From: Mayfieldus sp963740555
Lineage (GTDB): Bacteria > Actinomycetota > Thermoleophilia > Solirubrobacterales > 70-9
Length of the DNA: 64,000 bases
Direction of reading: 5' to 3'
NCBI GenBank assembly: GCA_963740555.1
Contig: CAVUES010000003.1
Location: forward strand, 248,001-312,000
Below, in pieces: positions 16,266 to 24,129 of the stretch (its first letter is position 1; each line of letters opens with the position of its first letter). Made by a program: the position numbers and the translations under genes. The notes under the pieces are model-generated. The model had not been told where the DNA came from, ran no database searches, and saw only the letters and a list, made by a program, of their open reading frames with translations.

Positions 16266-17819
16266 TCAGGCTCGTGCCGGCTCCGGCTCGGCCTCGAGCA
16301 CGCCGCCGGTAACCGTCTCGCGCTCGATCTCGCGCTCGCGAACCAGCCACAGCGAGAGCAGCGACCCGGCGAAGCAGAGGACCGCGCCCATCACGAGGAT
16401 CTCGTTCAGCCCGTGCAGGAAGCCCTGCTGGGCGGCGTTGCGAACCAGCCCTTGCGACTGAGCCGGCACCCCGGCAAGCGCCTGGTGCAGCCCGCCGGAG
16501 GAGGCAGCCTCGACCAGGCCTCGAGCCTGGCCACCGCTGACCGCGCCGCTGGCGACCTCCTGCGTCTTCGACGCGCCGACGCCGAGGAATATCGCGCCCC
16601 AGGCGGCGATGCCGACCGCGATGCCGACCTGGCGGAAGGTGTCGTTGATCCCCGCCGCCATCCCGCTTCGCTCCTTCGGCACGACGCTGAGCGCGACGTC
16701 GGCGATCACGGGGTTGAGCAGGCCGACGCCGATGCCGCTGATCAGAAATCCGGCCAGCAGCGCCGTCCAGCTCGAGTCCATGTGCAGGCCCGCCATCAGC
16801 GACAGCCCGACGCCTGTGAGCGCGAGTCCAGCACCCATCAGGTAACGGGCCTGTACGCGGGCCAGCGCCATCCCCGCCAGCGGCGCGACGACGAACGAGG
16901 CGATCGTGATCGGCAGATAGCGGACGCCGGCCCCGATCGGCGAGTAGCCGAGGAAGTTCTGCAGGTAGAGGGTCAGATAGAGAAACAGGGCGAACATCGA
17001 GCCGGAGACCGCAAAGGCCGCCAGCTGCACCCCGGTGAACGCCTTGCGCCCGAACAGCGTCAGCGGAAGCATCGGCTCGCTCACCCGTGACTCGATCGCC
17101 GTGAAGGCCGCCATCAGGACGCCCGCGCCCGCAAACAGCGAGACGATCGTCGTGCTGCCCCAGCCTTCGTCATTGCCCCGCACCAGCGCCAGCACGAGCA
17201 GGAACAGGGCGGTCGAGAAGGTCGCCAGCCCCGCCCAGTCGACGCGGGTCGCGTTGGGGTCGCGGGACTCGGCGAGCTTCCAGACGGTGACGGCGATCGC
17301 CGCCGCCCCGATTGGAACGTTGAGCAGGAACACCGACTGCCAGCCGAGCCCGTCGGTCAGCAGGCCGCCGACAAGCGGGCCGATCGCGACGGCGATCCCG
17401 ATCGTGGCGCCGTAGATGCCCATCGCCATCCCTCGCTCACGCCCGGCGGGGAACTCCTGCGCAACCAGGGCGAGAGAGACGGCGAACATGATCGCTCCGC
17501 CCACCCCTTGCAGGGCACGGGCGATATTGAGGAAGGTCGGATCAGGCGCCAATGCGCAGAGCAGCGACGCCACAGAGAAGATCCCGAGCCCGGCGGTGAA
17601 TACCCGCCGGCGCCCGAATCGGTCGGCCAGGGATCCGGCGGTGAGCACGAGCGCCGCCAGCGATAGCGCATAGGCGTCGATCACCCACTGAAGATCGCTG
17701 AAGCTGCCGCCGAGATCGCGCTGGATCGCCGGAAGGGCCGTGTTCACCACCGTGATGTCGAGCAGAAGCATGAAAGTCGCCACGCTCACCGCGCCGAGAG
17801 TCCACCATTTACGTGCCAT
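16266..17819 (-). CDS. MFS drug-efflux transporter, DHA2 (14-TM) family
   Basis: About 517 residues with 14 predicted membrane helices. The first helix reads FMLLLDITVVNTALPAIQ, a DHA2 hallmark. The antiporter motif C region is GPLVGGLLTDGLGWQSVFLL, and the loop motif SLADRFGRRRVF lies between helices 2 and 3. Predicted to export organic compounds using the proton gradient. The ATG at 17819 has AGAGG eight bases upstream; two earlier starts exist within nine bases. The divergent gene is a MarR regulator, and the intergenic region has repeats suited to a MarR site, so the pair is probably an inducible efflux unit. Confidence 0.9.
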   Translation of the reverse strand: MARKWWTLGAVSVATFMLLLDITVVNTALPAIQRDLGGSFSDLQWVIDAYALSLAALVLTAGSLADRFGRRRVFTAGLGIFSVASLLCALAPDPTFLNIARALQGVGGAIMFAVSLALVAQEFPAGRERGMAMGIYGATIGIAVAIGPLVGGLLTDGLGWQSVFLLNVPIGAAAIAVTVWKLAESRDPNATRVDWAGLATFSTALFLLVLALVRGNDEGWGSTTIVSLFAGAGVLMAAFTAIESRVSEPMLPLTLFGRKAFTGVQLAAFAVSGSMFALFLYLTLYLQNFLGYSPIGAGVRYLPITIASFVVAPLAGMALARVQARYLMGAGLALTGVGLSLMAGLHMDSSWTALLAGFLISGIGVGLLNPVIADVALSVVPKERSGMAAGINDTFRQVGIAVGIAAWGAIFLGVGASKTQEVASGAVSGGQARGLVEAASSGGLHQALAGVPAQSQGLVRNAAQQGFLHGLNEILVMGAVLCFAGSLLSLWLVREREIERETVTGGVLEAEPEPARA

Positions 17820-17828
17820 TCCCATCAC

Positions 17829-17908
17829 CTCTTGACCTTGGAGTACAATTTGTCAGGTTGCCTTGTCAGATCACCTGTTCAGGCGAACTTATCAGATATC
17901 CTGACTAA
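17829..17908. promoter_or_regulatory. Divergent promoter region with repeated TGTCAG/CTGACA motifs, likely MarR operator
   Basis: The 80 bases between the MFS and MarR starts are AT-richer than their surroundings and carry TTTGTCAGG, CTTGTCAGATCA, CTGTTCAGG and ATCAGATATCCTGACT. TCAGATATCCTGA is an imperfect palindrome typical in size for a MarR dimer site. The position overlaps where both promoters must lie, which suggests that the regulator represses both genes. Confidence 0.6.
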
Positions 17909-17920
17909 TTGATCGAAGAG

Positions 17921-18412
17921 ATGAGTGACGTGCGACACACCAACGACCCCCATGTCCCGCTCCCCGGGCTGCTCGAGGCAACGACCGACGCATTGTTCGC
18001 CGAGTTCCGGCAAGAGCTGAACGCGACCGAATACGGCGACATCCGCCCCACCCACGGCTGCTGCTTTCGCTTCCTTCACGGCGACGGCATGCGGCTGACC
18101 GATCTCGCGGGCCTCGCCGGGATGACCAAGCAATCGGTGGGCGAGATCATCGACGATCTCGTCGAGCGTGGCTACGTCGAACGGGTCCCCGATCCGCTCG
18201 ACAAGCGGGCGAAGCTAATCCGACTCACCCACCGCGGCGCAGAGGCTCAGCGCACCGGCCGCCGCCTCTTCGCGAAGGTGGAGGCGCGCTGGGCGAAGCG
18301 CTACGGCGCCAAGCGGATGGCGGAGCTGCGCGAGCTGCTCGAGGACATCGTCGCCAGCGAGGCGCCGCTGGCCGTCCCCGAGCTGGCCCCGGCCGAGCTC
18401 GCTCGCGTCTAG
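17921..18412 (+). CDS. MarR-family transcriptional regulator
   Basis: About 163 residues. The winged helix-turn-helix reads MRLTDLAGLAGMTKQSVGE then VERGYVERVPDPLDKRAKLI, the recognition helix and wing of MarR proteins. The N- and C-terminal helices form the dimer interface. The start is unsettled among TTG 17909, ATG 17921 and GTG 17930. The last has GAAGAG nine bases upstream. It is divergent from the efflux gene and probably represses it until a ligand binds. Confidence 0.88.
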   Translation: MSDVRHTNDPHVPLPGLLEATTDALFAEFRQELNATEYGDIRPTHGCCFRFLHGDGMRLTDLAGLAGMTKQSVGEIIDDLVERGYVERVPDPLDKRAKLIRLTHRGAEAQRTGRRLFAKVEARWAKRYGAKRMAELRELLEDIVASEAPLAVPELAPAELARV

Positions 18413-18466
18413 CTCTTGTCAAGCAGTGCGCGAGTTCCGCGACGTAGGCGGCACTATCCTTCGGCC

Positions 18467-18811
18467 ATGAGCCCCGAGCGCGCCAGGGCTACCTGGACCG
18501 ACGAGCGACTGGACGACCTCTCTCGGCGGATGGACGCAGGCTTTGACCGTGTCGACGCCGATCTGCGCTCGCTGCGAACCGAGCTGGGCGCGCGAATCGA
18601 AACGCAAGGAGCGGAGCTCTCAGCCAGGATCGACGGACTCGGGCAGCGCATCGATGGGGTCGGCGATGGGCTCGGCCACCGCATAGACGGGCTCGAAGAG
18701 CGCTTCGACGCGCGAATGGACGCCCTCCAGCACACTCTGCTCCAGGTAGGCGGCGGGATGATCGCTGCGTTCCTCGTCGCCGCAGCCGGCCTAATTGCCA
18801 CTCAGCTCTGA
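18467..18811 (+). CDS. Small coiled-coil protein with C-terminal membrane helix
   Basis: 114 residues starting MSPERARATWTDERLDDL. The middle is made of 11- and 22-residue amphipathic heptads (SRRMDAGFDRVDADLRSL, ARIDGLGQRIDGVGDGLG) and the protein ends in a single hydrophobic helix (GGGMIAAFLVAAAGLIATQ). Proteins of this design recur in Thermoleophilia genomes. The function is unknown; a membrane-tethered oligomer is the most I can infer. It follows the MarR gene by about 55 bases on the same strand. Confidence 0.75.
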   Translation: MSPERARATWTDERLDDLSRRMDAGFDRVDADLRSLRTELGARIETQGAELSARIDGLGQRIDGVGDGLGHRIDGLEERFDARMDALQHTLLQVGGGMIAAFLVAAAGLIATQL

Positions 18812-18839
18812 GCTGCTGCTGCACTAAGCCCGCGGGCTC

Positions 18840-19043
18840 TTACTCGTCTCTCGGCGTGATGCGGAAGATCGAGACCACCTCTGCCTGGTGTGCCTCAGGG
18901 TGCGCGACGTAGGCGCTCGGGCCGCCGCCGAACCAGCTCGCACTCTCGTTCTCGCCGACGAACACTCCCGGATGGTGCTTCCCGTTCTCGTCTTCGACCC
19001 AAACCGCCTGGCCTTCCTTGAATCCGTGGTCGGGTTCGATCAT
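18840..19043 (-). CDS. Small hypothetical protein, 67 residues
   Basis: MIEPDHGFKEGQAVWVEDEN then a Gly/Ser-containing loop and VVSIFRITPRDE. It has no signal peptide or membrane helix and is acidic, with a VWVEDENGKHHPGVFVG segment that could be a small SH3-like beta barrel. Codon use is like the real genes and the ORF lies in a gap between neighbours. I do not recognise a family. Confidence 0.55.
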   Translation of the reverse strand: MIEPDHGFKEGQAVWVEDENGKHHPGVFVGENESASWFGGGPSAYVAHPEAHQAEVVSIFRITPRDE

Positions 19044-19174
19044 CGGGTGAGAGTAACCGCTGGCCGAAGACCGGCTAGTTCCGCGCCTCTACTATTTGGT
19101 GACTGGCTCGCGCACCGGGCCCACCGGCCCGGTTTCAACCCAACACGGCCCGCCTCGTGCGGGCCGTTCGGCGC

Positions 19175-19936
19175 TTAGCCGAGGCCGATGTACCAGACCC
19201 CGAACATGAGGCCGAAGAGGCCGAAGGCCGGGATCAGCACGTTGCGGTAGAGCGGGGCGATCATCGGCCTGGTGAGCAGCCAGGCGAAGGCGGTCGTGCA
19301 GAGGGTCATCGAGAGCGCCGACATCGGCGCGAACAGCGCCAGCGCCGCCGCGGCCTCGATCTTGCTCGGCAGGGCCACGATCAGCAGCAGCGCCACGGCG
19401 CCGGTTCCGGCCAGCCCGTGCAGCAGGCCGATCCCCAGCGCCTGGCCCGGGGTGCGGACGCGGCGATGCGGATGCGGGCCGTCGCCCTCGCGCAGGTGGC
19501 GGTGGGCGGGCGGACCGCCGCCGTCGTGGTCGTGCTTTCCGGCCCGAAAGTCCCCCCGCGCCCACTTGACGACGATCCGCAGCGCCAGCGCCAGGATCAC
19601 CACGCCGACCACCCTCTCGGCGCCGCTCTCCAGCCAGCCCGGCGGCGACGACTTGAGGAGGATCAGCGGCACGCCGATCACTACTAGCGCCGCCGCGTGC
19701 CCGGCTCCCCACCAGGCGCCGAGCAGGGCCGCGCCACGCACGTCGCCACCGTCGGCGGCGACAAGCGAGGTCACCGCCACGAGGTGGTCGGGATCGGTTG
19801 CGTGGCGCAGCCCGAGCACGAGCGCGATCAGCAGCGCGAACAGGAACGGGGCGCCGGCGAAGAAGCCCTCGATCCAGTGGTCGGCTCCCTCCAGTGGACG
19901 AAAGAGAAAGTGGAAGCTGAGAAGGGCCACGCTCAT
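19175..19936 (-). CDS. Nickel/cobalt transporter-like membrane protein (NiCoT/UreH type)
   Basis: About 253 residues with six to seven membrane helices. Helix 2 carries GLRHATDPDHLVAVT, the HX4DH signature needed for Ni/Co uptake in NiCoT permeases, and helix 3 carries WWGAGHAAA. A His-rich loop (HDHDGGGPPAHRHLREGDGP) lies between the halves and may bind metal. The ATG at 19936 overlaps the stop of the preceding DUF4331-like fragment as ATGA, so translation is probably coupled. Ni versus Co, and uptake versus export, cannot be decided from sequence. Confidence 0.8.
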   Translation of the reverse strand: MSVALLSFHFLFRPLEGADHWIEGFFAGAPFLFALLIALVLGLRHATDPDHLVAVTSLVAADGGDVRGAALLGAWWGAGHAAALVVIGVPLILLKSSPPGWLESGAERVVGVVILALALRIVVKWARGDFRAGKHDHDGGGPPAHRHLREGDGPHPHRRVRTPGQALGIGLLHGLAGTGAVALLLIVALPSKIEAAAALALFAPMSALSMTLCTTAFAWLLTRPMIAPLYRNVLIPAFGLFGLMFGVWYIGLG

Positions 19937-20179
19937 TGAGACTCTCCCACGGCCGCACATTCAGCGCTGCGCCCACCGGCGGAATCCTCGAACGGGATCC
20001 AGTTGCCGACGATCGTCAGATCGCCCGGCGCGTCCTTCGCCGTGAATGCGTAGGTGTCCGTGTCGTCCCCGGTGGGGTCGATCGAGGTCAACGGTGCCTC
20101 GCGATGCGAGGAGCCGCTTGCCAACGGCACACCGATCGGCAGAGCGACAGAGGGCCGCGACAAATATGAGCTTGCGCAT
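19933..20179 (-). pseudogene. Truncated, frameshifted DUF4331-family secreted protein
   Basis: The ATG at 20179 has a strong SD (AGGAGG seven bases upstream) and begins a signal peptide, MRKLIFVAALC. One frame over, the sequence continues VALPIGVPLASGSSHREAP and then DTDTYAFTAKDAPGDLTIV and NWIPFEDSAGG, which is the start of DUF4331 proteins. Those run to about 450 residues; here the frame ends after about 80 codons. So there is one frameshift in the signal peptide and loss of most of the gene. The remnant stop overlaps the transporter start. Confidence 0.75.
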
Positions 20180-20429
20180 GTTGCGTCCTCCTTGACGGCG
20201 GTTGACTGGCTTCGTCTCCCCGACGAGCCGGTCGCCATCCGGCCCTCGGTGATGCCAGTCGCTACGGGCCTACGAGGAGCAGCGGATCAGTAAAAGTTGC
20301 TGCAAATCAACGTTGATTCGGACTGGCTACGACTTGCGAGGTAATTGCGACAACGCCCGTATTCCCCGAATCGTGCCTCTACTTGCCACCACGCTGACCA
20401 CCCTCCTGCCGCGGACCTTTGCGTGGCGG
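20180..20429. other. Gene-free stretch upstream of the DUF4331 remnant
   Basis: I see no gene here. It includes the likely promoter of the remnant/transporter pair and, further out, AT-richer sequence (AAAGTTGCTGCAAATCAACG near 20291) unlike the neighbouring coding DNA. An open frame covers part of it on the minus strand, but its residue composition (Arg- and Trp-rich) is that of a shadow frame. Confidence 0.4.
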
Positions 20430-20543
20430 CTATTGAGCCGCACTTTTCTTTGAAGTTCTGCGGCCCCTGCTCCCCGCCCCTCCGCCGGTCTTTTTCTTAG
20501 GGCGGGGCGCTTGCCGCGGTAGCTGTTGAGGATTCTTTGCCAT
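20430..20543 (-). CDS. Small, very basic 37-residue protein
   Basis: MAKNPQQLPRQAPRPKKKTG is followed by a Gly/Arg/Ser/Lys-rich half ending KKSAAQ. About a third of the residues are Lys or Arg. GGAAAG lies about six bases before the ATG. The sequence is too short for an ORF caller but has a plausible ribosome site and strong bias. It could bind nucleic acid. No family recognised, and it lies in a decayed region. Confidence 0.4.
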   Translation of the reverse strand: MAKNPQQLPRQAPRPKKKTGGGAGSRGRRTSKKSAAQ

Positions 20544-20639
20544 CTATTCTTTCCGGTTAGATCTCGTCGTTGGGGGATTTGTTCACCGCCGACTTCAGCA
20601 AGGTCATAAAGGCTTGTCGTAGGCCAGCCGGTCTCACGA

Positions 20640-20992
20640 TCAGTCTTGCTGACGTTCCAGATCCAAGCGGGCTTCCATCGATTGGTACAGGGCAAAGACC
20701 TGAGGCAAGGAGAGACCTGACCGATACGCCACAGGCGATGTCCAATCAGGCACGCCAGCTTCTTCGAGAAAGCCGCGTCCCAGATGAGCAAGCGCCCCGG
20801 AGACGACCTCCGCCGTACCGGCAACTTCCTGGGCTGGCGACCCCATACGCCAAACGACCGCGCCAAGATCTCGTCTGCGGAGGGCTCATCGCGTTCAGCG
20901 TAGGTAGGTGGAACGCCGTCTCGATCGTCAGCGTCGGGTTGTAGCCGCCGGCCGTTAAGAAGACTGAGCCGTCGATCGTGATCAGACTTCCC
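20640..20992 (-). pseudogene. Degenerate coding remnant, at least two frames
   Basis: Three consecutive segments read like protein but in different frames: ITIDGSVFLTAGGYNPTLTI and TAFHLPTLN (about 20980-20900), then DEPSADEILARSFGVW, then SPAQEVAGTAEVVSGALAHL through LPQVFALYQSMEARLDLERQ to a stop at 20640. Joined they would give a protein of about 115 residues. No start codon is seen and the first segment begins inside the stop of the DivIVA-like gene. I do not recognise the family. Confidence 0.45.
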
Positions 20993-21569
20993 CTTGTGGT
21001 GCCTCCTCTGCCGATGGCGGCGCCGACTCAACATCGGCATAGCGCCGTTCGGCCGCGTCGAGGTAGGCCTCGAGGCCGCGGGTCAGCTCGCGGAGGCCTT
21101 CAATCAGGCGGACACGTTCGCCCGCGATCGCCTGCCCGTCGGCCTCCAGCTCGCGGACACGCGCCTCGGCGGCCTCGCGCATCTCGCGCGCCTCCCGTCC
21201 TGCGGTCTCTCGGACCTCCGAGGCCTCCCGAGCCGCCGTCTCGCGCACCTGCTGGACCTTATCGGCGGCGTCGTCGTGCAACCGGCGGGACTCCTGTTCG
21301 GCGGCGTCTCTCTGCTCCCGCGCCTGCTGCGCCGCGCGCTCGCGGAGCTCGTCCCCCTCGGATCGCGCCCGGTTGGTGATCTCTTCCGCCGCCTGCTGGG
21401 CGTTCTGGAGGAGGGACGTGGTCTCCTCTGAGACCTGCGCGAGCGCATGACGGATCGCCGACTCCGGTGCGGCGGTGATCTGGAGCTCGGCGAGGATCCG
21501 GTTGACGCGCGTCATGTGCTCGTCGACCTGCTTGCGGTTGTAGCCACGGACTCCAATCGAAAAACGCAC
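20982..21569 (-). CDS. DivIVA-domain coiled-coil protein
   Basis: At least 195 residues. VRFSIGVRGYNRKQVDEHM is the DivIVA membrane-binding region, followed by about 110 residues of charged coiled coil (RDAAEQESRRLHDDAADKV, AREMREAAEARVRELEADG). DivIVA proteins bind curved membranes and organise growth or division. The GTG at 21569 falls inside the conserved domain; similarity continues upstream (PDHEIEELRD) for about 13 codons. The open frame runs back to a TAG near 21724 without any ATG, GTG or TTG. The true start is therefore non-standard or lost. Confidence 0.75.
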   Translation of the reverse strand: MRFSIGVRGYNRKQVDEHMTRVNRILAELQITAAPESAIRHALAQVSEETTSLLQNAQQAAEEITNRARSEGDELRERAAQQAREQRDAAEQESRRLHDDAADKVQQVRETAAREASEVRETAGREAREMREAAEARVRELEADGQAIAGERVRLIEGLRELTRGLEAYLDAAERRYADVESAPPSAEEAPQGEV

Positions 21570-21814
21570 GTCGCGCAGCTCCTCGATCTCGTGATCGGGG
21601 ACGCGCGTGCGCAGCTCGGCCTCCGGCGGCGTGTGCAGCTTCTCCGTCTGCAGCTCCTCCGCCTGATCTGGCTCGTTCGCCTCTATGAGCGGAAGGTAGC
21701 GCGGCGTTGCCCCCAGCCTGAGAGCGCCCTACCAAGGCGCGGGACCGGATTCAGGCCGGATGAGCTTGGACCGGGGCTTGTGCTCGCCGCGACGTTCCGC
21801 GATCCTAGTTTGCA

Positions 21815-23092
21815 ATGAAAGCCACGATCCGCGAGTACGAGGGCGCTGACCTCGGCCGACTGCTCGATCTGTGGGAGCGCTTGGACGCACCGCTGCCCGG
21901 AGAGCCGAAGATCGACGAGGCGGTGGACCTGATCGGCACAGAAGACGTGACCACGCTGGTCGCGGAACGCGAAGGCGAGCTGATCGGAGTGGCGATTGCC
22001 AGCGCATCCGGGCCGATCGGCCGGATCCACATGCTGAACTGCCTGACCGGAACCGGCGGGGACTCCGGGCTGGAGGACGACTTACTCGGAGGTCTCGAGC
22101 AGCGGCTGGTCGCCAAGGGCGTTCGCAGAATCGCTGCTGTCGCTCCCGCGGATGATCATGCGCTGGCTCAATTGCAGAACTGGGACTACCGGCCCGCCGA
22201 GGGAGCCGTCTACATGGAGCGCCAGGTGCCCGCGGTCTCCGCCGTGCCGACCGGGCTCGCCGAGGTGTGGGGCCGGACGATCAACCCCGGCCTGTGGGAG
22301 GAGCTCAAGGGCCTCGAACAGGCCAAGGAGATAATCGAGCGCCGGGTCATCCTGCCGCTCCAAGAGCCGGAGCTGGCTGCGCGCCACGCCGTTGCGCCGC
22401 CGAAGGCGATCGTTCTCTTTGGGCCTCCGGGCACGGGCAAGACGACCTTTGCGAAGGGGATCTCGTCGCGTCTCACGTGGCCGTTCGTGGAGATCCAGCC
22501 GCGAGAGCTTGCCGGAGAAGGCCCCGAGCACGAGGCGCGTCTGCTGGCCGAGACCCTGGACGGGATCCTCGATCTGTCCTCCGCGGTGGTGTTCGTCGAC
22601 GAGGTCGAGGATCTCGCCTCGATCCGGCACGAGGATCGGCGTGTGAGCGCAAGTGTCAACAACGAGTTTCTCAAGCAGATCCCTCGCTTGCGCGAGGCGC
22701 CGAATCACCTATTGGTGTGCGCAACCAACTGGGTCGGTCGCCTCGACGCTGCCTTTCTGCGCCCCGGCCGCTTCGACTACGTGCTACCCGTCGGACCGCC
22801 GGACCCGGAGGCCCGCAGCCTGATCTGGGCCCGATACGTGGGCGAGATAACCGACAAGAGCATCGACGTCAAGTCGCTTGTCAAAGCGAGCGAGTTCTTC
22901 ACTCCCGCGGACATCGAGTTCGCCGCCCGCAAGGCTGCCCAGGCTGCCTTCGAGCGCGACCACTTCGAGAAGGCCGGCTACCGCGCGACCACCGATGACT
23001 TCCTCACCGCCATCCAGCTGACGCGCCCAACCCTCTCGCGCGAGCTGGTCGACGGCTTCGCCGAGGAGACCAAGCGCTTCGCTCGCTACTGA
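21815..23092 (+). CDS. GNAT-like domain fused to an AAA ATPase
   Basis: 425 residues. Residues 1-137 resemble a GNAT acetyltransferase (TIREYEGADLGRLLDLWERL; EGELIGVAIAS; ending YMERQVP), but the acetyl-CoA pyrophosphate loop (usually R/QxxGxG/A) is not obvious. Residues about 150-425 are an AAA module: Walker A GPPGTGKT at about 203-210, Walker B VVFVDEVED near 258-266, sensor 1 in VCATN, and the LRPGRFD segment. Related AAA proteins remodel partner proteins. The pairing is not one I know; the N-domain may be a substrate or partner reader. It is divergent from the DivIVA gene, 245 bases away. Confidence 0.8.
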   Translation: MKATIREYEGADLGRLLDLWERLDAPLPGEPKIDEAVDLIGTEDVTTLVAEREGELIGVAIASASGPIGRIHMLNCLTGTGGDSGLEDDLLGGLEQRLVAKGVRRIAAVAPADDHALAQLQNWDYRPAEGAVYMERQVPAVSAVPTGLAEVWGRTINPGLWEELKGLEQAKEIIERRVILPLQEPELAARHAVAPPKAIVLFGPPGTGKTTFAKGISSRLTWPFVEIQPRELAGEGPEHEARLLAETLDGILDLSSAVVFVDEVEDLASIRHEDRRVSASVNNEFLKQIPRLREAPNHLLVCATNWVGRLDAAFLRPGRFDYVLPVGPPDPEARSLIWARYVGEITDKSIDVKSLVKASEFFTPADIEFAARKAAQAAFERDHFEKAGYRATTDDFLTAIQLTRPTLSRELVDGFAEETKRFARY

Positions 23093-23232
23093 TCCGCTCG
23101 GCTTCCCAGAGGACCAGCTTCGACCGGAACTACCTGCGCGGGTGAAGCGGCATCGACCTCGGTGCCGATAGTCGATTCTCCATTCCCCCGTTCGTCTCAA
23201 GGGCGGCGATACTCACCGGAGGAGGTCGTGAG

Positions 23233-24093
23233 ATGAGAGTCGAGTTCACCCCGTCCCCGCAGCTGTTCCCGTTCGAGTCGCGCTGGCTGGAGATCGACGG
23301 CGATCGCGTCCACTACATCGACGAGGGATCGGGCCCGACGATCCTGATGTGCCACGGGAACCCGACCTGGAGCTTTCTCTATCGCGGGGTGATCTCCCGA
23401 CTGCGCGACCGCTTCCGCTGCATCGCCGTCGATTACCCGGGATTCGGCCTCTCGGACCGGCCCGACGGCTACACCTACACCCCGGCGGAGCATGCAGGCG
23501 TGGTCGGAGGGCTCGTCGACGAGCTCGGCCTCGAGCGGTTCATCGTCATGGGCCAGGACTGGGGTGGGCCGATCGGAATCTCGGTCGCCGCGGGCAGGCC
23601 TGAGCGGATCGCTGGCTTGGTGTTCATGAACACCTGGTACTGGCCCGCCGATCGCTTCGCGATGAAGGCGTTCTCCCGGGTGATGTCGAGCGGCCCGCTT
23701 CAGCGTCGGATCCTGGAGAAGAACTTCTTCGTCGAGCGGCTGATCCCCAGCGGGACCAGCCGCGACCTCAGCGAGGAGGAGATGGACCAATACCGGGGCG
23801 TGCAGCCGACCCCGGAGGCGCGCCAGGGAGTCGCCGTCTTCCCGCGCCAGATCCTCGCCGCCACGCCGTGGCTGGGCGAGCTGGCGACCAGCGCGCCGCG
23901 GGCGCTGGGCGACAAGCCGATGCAGCTGATCTGGGGGATGCGCGACCGCGCCTTTGGATCGAAGAAGGTCGTCGCGCGCTGGCAATCCGACTTCCCGGAT
24001 GCCGAGCTGCTCACCCTCCCCGACGCGAATCACTTCATCCAGGAGGACGCTACCGAGGAAATCGCCGCGGCGGTGACACGCAAGTTCGGCTGA
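23233..24093 (+). CDS. Haloalkane dehalogenase (alpha/beta hydrolase)
   Basis: 286 residues. Predicted to split carbon-halogen bonds by an Asp nucleophile. The nucleophile elbow is GQDWGG (Asp rather than Ser, with the halide-binding Trp next to it), the oxyanion/halide Asn is in CHGNPTWSFLYR, and the base is His in DANHFIQED. YPGFGLSDRP is also conserved in this family. It has a very strong SD (GGAGGAGGT) before its ATG. Neighbours give no pathway. An epoxide hydrolase or ester hydrolase is less likely, given the Asp-Trp elbow and HGNP. Confidence 0.88.
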   Translation: MRVEFTPSPQLFPFESRWLEIDGDRVHYIDEGSGPTILMCHGNPTWSFLYRGVISRLRDRFRCIAVDYPGFGLSDRPDGYTYTPAEHAGVVGGLVDELGLERFIVMGQDWGGPIGISVAAGRPERIAGLVFMNTWYWPADRFAMKAFSRVMSSGPLQRRILEKNFFVERLIPSGTSRDLSEEEMDQYRGVQPTPEARQGVAVFPRQILAATPWLGELATSAPRALGDKPMQLIWGMRDRAFGSKKVVARWQSDFPDAELLTLPDANHFIQEDATEEIAAAVTRKFG

Positions 24094-24129
24094 GGATCGG
24101 ACCCGGCTCGACCTTCTCTTCGGGTCTCC

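Noticed and set aside
20327..21040. 237-codon minus-strand ORF
   Set aside because: It mixes several frames of the decayed region, is rich in Arg and Trp, and crosses the end of the DivIVA-like gene; only short segments of other frames look coding.
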